From NCBI GenBank assembly GCA_947178115.1, contig CAMWXF010000150.1, forward strand, positions 1 through 5,441: a stretch of DNA of 5,441 nucleotides, read 5' to 3'. Below are positions 1 through 5,172 of the stretch, in pieces. Under the pieces are notes generated by a model. The model saw only the letters and a list, made by a program, of their open reading frames with translations. It did no database searches and was not told where the DNA came from. How positions within the stretch are numbered: position 1 is the first letter of the stretch; each line of letters starts with the position of its first letter. The translations under genes were made by a program, and so were the position numbers. The stretch comes from an uncultured Lachnospiraceae bacterium (GTDB taxonomy: Bacteria > Bacillota > Clostridia > Lachnospirales > Lachnospiraceae).

Positions 1-760
1 CAATCATGCTGTAGATTATGTGGAGTTGAAAGGAGCCGTGGTGTTCGACGGGGTGGATTTCGGCTACAATGATGACAAGATCGTGCTACATGATGTGAAG
101 CTCTTCGCTGAGCCGGGACAGAAGATTGCTTTCGTCGGTTCCACCGGAGCGGGTAAGACGACGATCACGAATCTGATTAACCGTTTCTACGATATACAGG
201 ACGGTAAGATCAGATATGACGGCATTAACGTCAATAAAATCAAGAAGGCCGATTTACGGCGTTCCCTCGGTATCGTATTGCAGGATACTCATCTGTTTAC
301 GGGAACTGTTATGGATAACATACGTTATGGAAAGCTGGATGCCACTGATGAGGAAGTTATTGCAGCGGCGAAGCTTGCCAATGCGGACGGCTTTATCAGA
401 CATCTTCCGGAAGGATATGACACGATACTGACCGGAGACGGCGCGAACTTAAGCCAGGGACAGAGACAGCTTCTTGCCATTGCCCGTGCTGCAATTGCCG
501 ATCCCCCGGTACTGATCCTGGATGAGGCGACCAGTTCCATCGATACCCGTACGGAGCGGATCGTGCAGGACGGCATGGATAAGCTGATGAACGGCAGAAC
601 CACCTTCGTGATTGCCCATAGGCTCTCTACTGTCAAGAATTCCGACTGTATCATGGTATTGGAGCAGGGGCGGATCATTGAAAGAGGAACGCATGACCAG
701 TTGATTGAGGAGAAAGGGAAGTATTATCAGTTGTATACGGGGAATGCGATTACGGCGTAA
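1..760 (+). CDS. ABC exporter, C-terminal ATP-binding domain (5' partial)
   Basis: This is the nucleotide-binding domain of an ABC exporter of the fused membrane-plus-ATPase type (MdlB/BmrA-like), which uses ATP hydrolysis to move substrates, often drugs, peptides or lipids, across the cytoplasmic membrane. The frame is open back to base 2, reading NHAVDYVELKG. A GTG at 20 is therefore probably an internal valine rather than the start, and the membrane domain lies before the window. Counting from that valine, all NBD motifs are intact: A-loop-type FGY (14-16), Walker A GSTGAGKT (40-47), Q-loop Q88, signature LSQGQ (144-148), Walker B VLILDE (164-169), D-loop SSID (172-175) and switch histidine H200. 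The degenerate LSQGQ signature is normal for this subfamily. Such proteins work as homodimers or as adjacent heterodimeric pairs; a partner could lie upstream. Substrate cannot be told from the NBD. The family call is near certain. Confidence 0.96.
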   Translation, partial: NHAVDYVELKGAVVFDGVDFGYNDDKIVLHDVKLFAEPGQKIAFVGSTGAGKTTITNLINRFYDIQDGKIRYDGINVNKIKKADLRRSLGIVLQDTHLFTGTVMDNIRYGKLDATDEEVIAAAKLANADGFIRHLPEGYDTILTGDGANLSQGQRQLLAIARAAIADPPVLILDEATSSIDTRTERIVQDGMDKLMNGRTTFVIAHRLSTVKNSDCIMVLEQGRIIERGTHDQLIEEKGKYYQLYTGNAITA

Positions 761-806
761 GTCCGGTGACATTAAAAATAAAGGGCTGTCGGGAAGTAGT
801 CCTAAA

Positions 807-853
807 CAGGGGAGGCAATGGCTCGCATAAGTCACTGCCTCCCCTGAGTTTTT
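807..853 (+). terminator. Rho-independent terminator after the ABC exporter gene
   Basis: Arms 807-823 and 830-846 can form a 17-position stem with one A-C mismatch (818/835) and one G-U wobble (821/832), closed by a six-base loop. A five-T run at 849-853 follows after two bases. The GC-rich lower stem (CAGGGGAGGCA with TGCCTCCCCTG) makes it strong. It starts 46 bases after the exporter stop codon and separates that gene from the regulatory operon. Its size and near-perfect symmetry would also fit a member of an interspersed palindrome family, which one window cannot show. Confidence 0.85.
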
Positions 854-882
854 GACCTTTGAATTTTTGCAAAAAAAAGAAT

Positions 883-912
883 TTGACAGACAGCAGAAGG
901 CAATTGTATAGT
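883..912 (+). promoter_or_regulatory. Sigma-A-type promoter of the repressor/M56 peptidase operon
   Basis: A perfect -35 box TTGACA lies at 883-888 and a -10 box TATAGT (5 of 6 to consensus) at 907-912, with an 18-base spacer. The predicted transcription start is near 919, giving a leader of about 39 bases before the ATG at 958. An A-rich stretch just upstream (871-879) could act as an UP-like element. The start coincides with the first base of the dyad operator at 919-934. This is a prediction from sequence only. Confidence 0.7.
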
Positions 913-918
913 TAAATA

Positions 919-934
919 GACTACGCATATAGTC
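919..934. promoter_or_regulatory. Probable BlaI/MecI-type dyad operator
   Basis: The 16-base sequence GACTACGCATATAGTC has 5-base inverted arms GACTA/TAGTC around a six-base centre. BlaI/MecI/CopY-family repressors bind dyads of this length with a TACA-N2-TGTA core and ACTA/TAGT flanks. This site keeps the flanks and departs from the core at two positions (G for A at 925, A for G at 929). It sits at the predicted +1 and six bases before the Shine-Dalgarno AGGAGG (940-945), a position that would let the repressor block transcription start. Binding by the downstream repressor is inferred from this fit. Confidence 0.6.
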
Positions 935-957
935 CGGAAAGGAGGTAAAACGATTAG

Positions 958-1320
958 ATGAGGAGCACTTATAACATGTCAGAGACCGAGCAGGAGGTGA
1001 TGGAGAAACTGTGGGATCAGGGTGAAGGCGTCAGACAGGCACAACTTCTTGCCTTATTTGAAGAAGAGGGGAAAGAGTGGAAGCGACAGACATTAAACAC
1101 TTTCCTGTCAAGGCTGGAAGAGAAGGGAATGGTAAGAAAAGAGAACAGGATCGTCACACCTGTATACAGCAGGGAAGAATATTATTTGAAACAAATGAAA
1201 AGTGCGATCGATCATATGTATGGCGGGAAATTGAGCAATCTTGTGTCTGCATTTACGCAGGAGAACAGTATCAGCCAGCAGGAGGCGGAGGAGCTTGTCA
1301 GAATCCTGGAAAATTATTAG
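958..1320 (+). CDS. BlaI/MecI/CopY-family transcriptional repressor
   Basis: This 120-residue protein is a winged-helix DNA-binding repressor that acts as a dimer in the cytoplasm. The N-terminal wing-helix domain spans about 7-72: the family opening MSETEQEVMEKLW (7-19), then the recognition-helix region WKRQTLNTFLSRLEEKGMV (41-59). The C-terminal dimerisation helices span about 73-120, including REEYYLKQM and GGKLSNLVSAF. In staphylococcal BlaI/MecI the activated membrane protease leads to cleavage at an Asn-Phe bond; the matching position here appears to be Ala98-Phe99, so the site could be kept in altered form. Length is typical. The ATG at 958 has AGGAGG at 940-945, 12 bases upstream, slightly long; the alternative ATG at 976 has no such site. 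It is followed after 12 bases by the M56 peptidase gene, the classic pair. It probably represses its own operon through the dyad at 919-934. Confidence 0.93.
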   Translation: MRSTYNMSETEQEVMEKLWDQGEGVRQAQLLALFEEEGKEWKRQTLNTFLSRLEEKGMVRKENRIVTPVYSREEYYLKQMKSAIDHMYGGKLSNLVSAFTQENSISQQEAEELVRILENY

Positions 1321-1332
1321 GGAGATAGCAAT

Positions 1333-2691
1333 ATGAAGTATCTGCTGATCATGTCTCTTTCGGGAAGTACAATGGCAGGAATCTACATGCTGCTCAGAGG
1401 TCTGTTGCGAGATAATATGCCTGCAAGGCTGCAATATCTTCTTGTCAAAGTTGCTATTTTGTACTATTTAATACCGCTTCCTTTTGTGAAAAGGTGGTAT
1501 GTAAATATTGCAGAGCAGCTTCTGCCGGGACGAAAAAACATCGCACAAGCTTCGACGGCATGGGCGGGATATATGGTTCATGCGAATGAGAAAATCTATA
1601 TCAATGTCTATATGAGAATTCAAATCATTGTAGTAGTTATATGGCTGGTGTTCGCCATAACGTGGCTGTCATGCAAAATGAACGATTATTGTAAGACAAG
1701 AAAGAGAGTGTTAAATTGTGCAGATCAGATCATTACCAAAGAGGAAAGCGCCTTTCTGGAGCGGTTAAAGAAGCAGTGCGGTGTAGAACGAAAAGTTACT
1801 GTATATCAGGATAATGTAAGCGGGAGGAGCATCACCTTTGGTTTTCTAAAGCCGGTTATTTTGTGCGGTCAGGAGCCGGACAGTTCCGATGCGGAATTGG
1901 TTTTGAGCCATGAACTGATCCATATTAAGCGGTGGGACGTCTGGTGGAAAGTACTGGTGCAGTGCGTGATCCTGCTTCACTGGTGGAATCCGATGGCATG
2001 GATTATGTACCGGGATTTTGAACGAACCTGTGAATGGTCCTGCGATGAGATAGTAGTGCAGGACAGATCAAAAGATGAAATAAAGAGATACTTGAAGCTG
2101 ATAATTATGGAATCGGTCAGAATTGAGGAAAGTAAGAGAAAAAATCAACGATGGGCGACGGGATTCGGAACCGAAGCAGAAAAAATAAAGAAAAGGATGG
2201 ACAACGTTATGAAGATGAGGAAGTGGAATAAAATTGCGGCGGGGGTGTTGGTTACAGTGTTTGTATTAGCAAATTCGCTGACGGTACTTGCTTATGAGGA
2301 TACGATTCAGGGAGAATTGAAGGAGAACATGCCTCAAGGGGAAATAGAGTATTTTATGGAAGGGGAAGCATGGCAGTTTATTCCGAATGAAGTTGAGGTA
2401 GAAATACAGGAAGAGGTTGCTTCATATATACCATACACCAATGAAGTCAGATATGATAATCAATTTGTAGATGTAGAGGGTAATATCTATTGTATACAAG
2501 GCGATGAGTCAGTAAGCGTTTATAGAAGTTGTGATCATAATTATGTTGCGGGTCAACAGGTGATGCATGATAAAAAATGGGATGGAAGTTGTATTGTGAA
2601 AGTGTATGAGGCAGATCGCTGCAGTAAGTGTGGTTATTTGTTAATTGGAAGTTTTGTATCTGAACACAAATATGCTGTATGCCCGCACTGA
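1333..2691 (+). CDS. M56-family BlaR1/MecR1-like membrane metallopeptidase, signal transducer with atypical C-terminal outer segment
   Basis: This 452-residue integral membrane zinc peptidase should sense an outer signal and trigger inactivation of the co-transcribed repressor. Predicted membrane segments lie at about 3-25, 33-52 and 96-114, with a fourth at about 300-320 after a cytoplasmic zinc-protease region. The zinc motif is HELIH (193-197) followed by KRWD, as in M56 proteins. The downstream WWNP (217-220) and ExxCDE (Glu234-Glu239) motifs probably supply the third zinc ligand. Past the last membrane segment only about 130 residues remain, about half of the roughly 250-residue penicillin-binding domain of BlaR1, and there is no credible SxxK/SxN/KTG set. 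The segment is acidic at first (322-365), then Cys/His-rich (387-452): C400, H402, H412, C420, CSKCG (430-434), H445 and CPH at the end. It is therefore probably not a beta-lactam sensor; metal binding or disulfides are inferred. The ATG at 1333 has GGGAG overlapping the repressor stop codon. Confidence 0.92.
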   Translation: MKYLLIMSLSGSTMAGIYMLLRGLLRDNMPARLQYLLVKVAILYYLIPLPFVKRWYVNIAEQLLPGRKNIAQASTAWAGYMVHANEKIYINVYMRIQIIVVVIWLVFAITWLSCKMNDYCKTRKRVLNCADQIITKEESAFLERLKKQCGVERKVTVYQDNVSGRSITFGFLKPVILCGQEPDSSDAELVLSHELIHIKRWDVWWKVLVQCVILLHWWNPMAWIMYRDFERTCEWSCDEIVVQDRSKDEIKRYLKLIIMESVRIEESKRKNQRWATGFGTEAEKIKKRMDNVMKMRKWNKIAAGVLVTVFVLANSLTVLAYEDTIQGELKENMPQGEIEYFMEGEAWQFIPNEVEVEIQEEVASYIPYTNEVRYDNQFVDVEGNIYCIQGDESVSVYRSCDHNYVAGQQVMHDKKWDGSCIVKVYEADRCSKCGYLLIGSFVSEHKYAVCPH

Positions 2692-2713
2692 TACCATAAA
2701 TACCAAATATAAT

Positions 2714-2750
2714 AGCAGCCCACTTTCCAAAAGCACGTAAGTGGGCTGCT
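2714..2750. terminator. Hairpin between convergent genes, probable bidirectional terminator
   Basis: Arms AGCAGCCCACTT (2714-2725) and AAGTGGGCTGCT (2739-2750) form a perfect 12-bp stem with a 13-base loop. It lies 22 bases after the M56 peptidase stop and 6 bases from the stop codon of the minus-strand nuclease gene. There is no long T run on either side; only short AT-rich stretches follow (TTATAT on plus, ATTATATTTGG on minus). It may work as a modest terminator in both directions or as a 3'-end protecting stem. Confidence 0.65.
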
Positions 2751-2756
2751 TATATG

Positions 2757-3635
2757 CTACTTATTCATTTCGAGCTTGATTTTATCAATAAAATCCTGTT
2801 CACATCCGGTATACAATCTGATATTTTCATCTGACATATCATGACGGAGCATTTTTTTGATGATATCATTTAAAGTGTCAGTATTTCCCTGTTGTCTGCC
2901 TTGTTCCAGTCCTAATTCTTTGCCGCGTTCTATCCCGATCTCAAGGATATTCATCTTCACAGCCTCCCATTCTTCTGATTGTTTTACTTCTTCCACGATT
3001 CTATCTAAATCCACAATTCGTTTATCCTGCACCATAATGCTCTCATTATTCAGTGTGGTGTGCTTCATGTACTGTAGCAGACTGATCAATTCAGGTCGCC
3101 CATTCTTACTCGTCATATTTAGGAATATCTTGCTTGTACCATCATCCAATGACAGTTCCGGAACCTCTTCGCAACGTTCACTGAAAGTATACATTGCCAG
3201 ATCTTTTCCGAAAATATCATCCTGTGTAATAAAAATGATTGCTGTTGATGGTAGATGCTTATAACGAATCTTCTTTCCGGACTTTAAGATAGGGGTATCT
3301 ATCAGTCCCTGATAGAAACGGGAACGTTTACGGACATCATCTCCTCGCGTGTCGTTCTGCATCTCCATATCAAACTGTCGTTCGCGTACATCTAAGGCCC
3401 ATGCGTCCAAACGTATGGCGCGCTTACCGGACTTATTCAGAACAACTTGTTCAGCTTTGACTTCTTTCAGCTGCAGATCTGCTTCGTCCAATATAATGCT
3501 CAATACATTCTCATAGGCTTCCTTGACTTTCATGACTGACATAAACAGTGCAAAGTCGCTCAAATTAAACTCATAGTCTTCAGGAATTACGGTTTGTAAC
3601 TCACTTCTCTTTGGTAGCATTGTTTCCTGCGGCAT
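2757..3635 (-). CDS. Rpn-family PD-(D/E)XK nuclease / putative transposase-like protein
   Basis: This 292-residue protein matches the Rpn/PDDEXK_2 group, whose studied E. coli members (RpnA-type) are DNA endonucleases that promote RecA-independent recombination and whose other relatives are often labelled putative transposases. The nuclease core spans about 23-200. The catalytic pattern is visible as Asp77 in IRLDAWALD and Glu91-x-Gln93 in FDMEMQN (the E-x-Q variant of D/E-x-K), with the family's RSRFYQGLID (104-113) after it. A glycine-spaced helix GIERGKELGLEQGRQQG (234-250) joins a C-terminal helical tail, also usual for the family. Length is typical and nothing appears broken. The ATG at 3635 has GAGAGG (3643-3648) seven bases upstream, but that site is masked by a hairpin at 3639-3673. 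The gene is alone, converges with the M56 gene, and follows the permease on the same strand after 272 bases. No inverted-repeat ends or target duplication were seen, so mobility is not shown. Confidence 0.9.
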   Translation of the reverse strand: MPQETMLPKRSELQTVIPEDYEFNLSDFALFMSVMKVKEAYENVLSIILDEADLQLKEVKAEQVVLNKSGKRAIRLDAWALDVRERQFDMEMQNDTRGDDVRKRSRFYQGLIDTPILKSGKKIRYKHLPSTAIIFITQDDIFGKDLAMYTFSERCEEVPELSLDDGTSKIFLNMTSKNGRPELISLLQYMKHTTLNNESIMVQDKRIVDLDRIVEEVKQSEEWEAVKMNILEIGIERGKELGLEQGRQQGNTDTLNDIIKKMLRHDMSDENIRLYTGCEQDFIDKIKLEMNK

Positions 3636-3638
3636 AGT

Positions 3639-3673
3639 ATATCCTCTCTTTCCTGGTATGGCAGAGAGGATAT
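3639..3673 (-). promoter_or_regulatory. Leader hairpin covering the Shine-Dalgarno of the nuclease gene
   Basis: On the minus strand, 3663-3673 and 3639-3649 are perfect 11-base complements (plus-strand ATATCCTCTCT and AGAGAGGATAT) with a 13-base loop. The 3' arm contains the GAGAGG ribosome binding site at 3643-3648 and ends three bases before the ATG. Any transcript starting upstream of 3673 could fold the site away and limit translation. A transcript starting inside the hairpin would escape. The pairing is read directly from the sequence; its effect is inferred. Confidence 0.6.
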
Positions 3674-3721
3674 TTGTATTATGTCCTCCCTGCAGTTATT
3701 TGGTTGTAAGCAAGGAGTTAT

Positions 3722-3739
3722 TGCAGAGAATACTCTGCA
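3722..3739. repeat. Short palindrome in the nuclease-gene leader
   Basis: TGCAGAG and CTCTGCA (3722-3728, 3733-3739) are perfect 7-base inverted arms around AATA. As RNA it makes a compact tetraloop hairpin on either strand; as DNA it could be a regulator site. It lies about 90 bases before the nuclease start codon, downstream of the predicted minus-strand promoter. No regulator family was recognised for it. Confidence 0.45.
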
Positions 3740-3780
3740 TAGATACAAGATACTGTAAGAATCTTAGAATTGTTCTTTGC

Positions 3781-3808
3781 TTGAAAATATCTTATCACAT
3801 TCTATATT
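3781..3808 (+). promoter_or_regulatory. Candidate plus-strand promoter in the intergenic region
   Basis: TTGAAA (3781-3786; 5 of 6) and TATATT (3803-3808; 5 of 6) are spaced by 16 bases, giving a predicted start near 3815. No plus-strand gene follows, but a plus-strand terminator lies at 3887-3909, so the pair would bound a transcript of about 95 bases. It overlaps the minus-strand promoter candidate, so the two may compete or only one may be real. Confidence 0.35.
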
Positions 3809-3817
3809 TCATTGCAA
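3789..3817 (-). promoter_or_regulatory. Candidate promoter for the nuclease gene
   Basis: On the minus strand TTGCAA (3817-3812; 4 of 6 to -35 consensus) is followed after 17 bases by TAAGAT (3794-3789; 4 of 6 to -10 consensus). A TGA just before the -10 box gives an extended -10. The predicted start near 3782 would leave a leader of about 147 bases holding both the palindrome at 3722-3739 and the SD-masking hairpin. The match is only moderate, and the region is AT-rich, where chance matches are common. Confidence 0.35.
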
Positions 3818-3909
3818 GATAAACTTAATAATAAACATTGCACGATGTTCTTTCGAGTTTGCGAAGCGCAAGCGAACAAATCTCGCAATCGAGCGTAGCT
3901 CGATTTTTT
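3815..3909 (+). ncRNA. Possible small non-coding RNA
   Basis: This interval is bounded by a plausible plus-strand promoter and a plus-strand intrinsic terminator and holds no convincing reading frame with a ribosome site. Its second half is rich in self-complementary sequence: TTGCG/CGCAA (3859-3863/3867-3871) with a 3-base loop, an outer CGAGTTTG/CAAATCTCG pairing with one bulge (3854-3884 region), and a competing TTGCGA/TCGCAA pairing (3859-3864/3883-3888) that would take two bases of the terminator stem. It does not match an RNA family I recognise. The structured part could equally be only the 3' end of the neighbouring minus-strand transcript. Confidence 0.22.
3887..3909 (+). terminator. 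Plus-strand intrinsic terminator overlapping the permease stop codon
   Basis: AATCGAGC (3887-3894) and GCTCGATT (3898-3905) form a perfect 8-bp stem with a GTA loop, and the T run 3904-3909 follows on the plus strand. The T tract is complementary to the end of the minus-strand permease gene, whose TAA occupies 3910-3908. On the minus strand the stem is preceded by an A run and followed by GCGAG, so it lacks a proper U tail for the permease transcript. It would best stop plus-strand transcription before it runs antisense into the permease. Confidence 0.6.
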
Positions 3910-5152
3910 ACATACTCCGCCTACAATACGTCCGCACCGTCAGCCACAGGAAAAGCGGAATCTCAATCGCCGGAACGATCATAAGAAGCCACGGTGTCCA
4001 TACGGTAAGAGGTCCGAATTTCAGAAATTCAAAGTAATATGTCACGGCATAGCTAAACGAGTTGCTTCCGCCCAGCGCACCGGAAGGAAACAGTACCCTT
4101 AAGTAAGCGGATAGTGCATTGCCGATCATCATGTAGAAGACGGACGGAAACAGGACGAAGGCGATGGTCAGTCCGGTGGCAATCGTCGTATTCCTGCATG
4201 CGGAGGAAACGAACAGTATGAAGCTGACGCAGGCAAGCAGCGCGATGAAGCCGGCAAGCATAACAAGATTCTGAAGCTGCCCCATGTTCAGACCAAGCAG
4301 CGTGGCTGCAGAAAAAAGTATCTGCATGGAGGTCTGGCGGCATTCCCAGCCGAAAAGGCTGTTGGAGATTACCATGAAGATCGCCATGCACAGCACAAAC
4401 ATGACAATGCTGATGGTCAGGGCTGATAATATTTTCACAAAAGCAAGGTTTCGCCGTCCGTGCCTGGTACTGCGCAGAATATCGTCCGCACCCGTCTGGT
4501 ATTCGCAGCAAAATGACGGAGCTGTGACCATGACACACAGAAACATCAGGACAAACAGGTAGATACCCTCATATTCAAACATATTGCTATCGTAGCCCGG
4601 ATAGTAATAGAAGGGCATTGTCACTTTATCATACATTTTAGCGGCAATCTGCTGCGCCTGCGGATTTTTTCTCTGCTCCATTTTCATCAGATCGGTCAGA
4701 TGGGTACGGCAGCGCTCGTAAAAGCTCAGGGCGTCCTCTTCGGTCATTTCCATATAGTCCGGAGCCAGTCCGCTTTCGGAGTCGGCCATGACTTCGCGCA
4801 GTCTGCTGACTTGCGGCGACCAAGGGAAAATTTCACTGTTGTGCACATTGCGGGGAAAATCCCCATAGAAATCCCCGTATATTTCCAGATTCTTCTGATA
4901 GGCATGCAGTCCCTCTGCCATTTTCTCCGGGGTTACTTCTCCGGCGTTCGGGCTCTGCAATTCCTTACGTATAGCAAGGGCTTCACGTCCTTTTATCGTC
5001 ATTTCCTGACCGTTTTCCTCATAGGTAAACCGCACATAAGTGATAGGCACATAAGCCATAAAGACGGATAAAGCCACCGCCGCGGCAAGGAATAGGAGGG
5101 TACTTCTGGTGCGTAAGACGCGTTTTAGTTCTTCTTTATATAATCTTGTCAT
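3908..5152 (-). CDS. ABC-2-type transporter permease subunit
   Basis: This 414-residue membrane protein is the permease of a two-gene ABC-2 export system. Six membrane segments are visible at about 17-38, 197-215, 238-263, 295-318, 323-345 and 385-408. After the second comes the family's cytoplasmic coupling motif, CCEYQTGADDILRSTRHGRRN (roughly 215-235), which resembles the EYQ-G-T...L-STR-GR pattern of ABC-2 permeases. An outer loop of about 155 residues (about 40-195) joins segments 1 and 2; it is helical, charged and ends aromatic-rich (FYYYPGYDSN), as in related bacitracin/lantibiotic-resistance or uncharacterised permeases. Substrate is unknown. The ATG at 5152 has AAAGGA (5161-5166) eight bases upstream, and the gene starts 20 bases after the ATP-binding gene, so the two are surely co-transcribed. 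A hairpin lies right at its stop codon. Confidence 0.9.
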   Translation of the reverse strand: MTRLYKEELKRVLRTRSTLLFLAAAVALSVFMAYVPITYVRFTYEENGQEMTIKGREALAIRKELQSPNAGEVTPEKMAEGLHAYQKNLEIYGDFYGDFPRNVHNSEIFPWSPQVSRLREVMADSESGLAPDYMEMTEEDALSFYERCRTHLTDLMKMEQRKNPQAQQIAAKMYDKVTMPFYYYPGYDSNMFEYEGIYLFVLMFLCVMVTAPSFCCEYQTGADDILRSTRHGRRNLAFVKILSALTISIVMFVLCMAIFMVISNSLFGWECRQTSMQILFSAATLLGLNMGQLQNLVMLAGFIALLACVSFILFVSSACRNTTIATGLTIAFVLFPSVFYMMIGNALSAYLRVLFPSGALGGSNSFSYAVTYYFEFLKFGPLTVWTPWLLMIVPAIEIPLFLWLTVRTYCRRSM

Positions 5153-5172
5153 GATGATATTCCTTTCTAGAG

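Noticed and set aside
796..801. GTAGTC as a second BlaI half-operator
   Set aside because: It is a lone six-base half-site about 120 bases upstream of the dyad with no inverted partner nearby, so chance is likely.
781..924. MITE-like element bounded by CTGTC/GACAG and GTAGTC/GACTAC inverted repeats
   Set aside because: The short arms are not nested in the order an element needs, and no target duplication was seen.
449..928. Minus-strand 159-codon reading frame
   Set aside because: It is antisense to the conserved ABC ATPase motifs and crosses the terminator and promoter; its composition is that of a shadow frame.
2662..2673. SEHK in the M56 protein C-terminus as a penicillin-binding SxxK motif
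   Set aside because: It is nine residues from the end of the protein, with no room for a transpeptidase fold and no SxN or KTG partner motifs.
1..2691. ABC exporter as part of the repressor/M56 operon
   Set aside because: A strong terminator (807-853) and a separate promoter (883-912) lie between them.
2757..3635. Nuclease gene as a complete transposon with ends
   Set aside because: No terminal inverted repeats or target duplications were found around it; the hairpins at both sides differ in sequence.
3777..4037. Plus-strand 86-codon reading frame
   Set aside because: It runs through the intrinsic terminator and into the antisense of the permease gene, has no ribosome site, and its protein resembles nothing known.
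4053..4538. Minus-strand 161-codon frame inside the permease
   Set aside because: It overlaps the permease in another frame on the same strand; the permease frame has clear membrane segments and a family motif, this one is His/Arg/Cys-rich noise.
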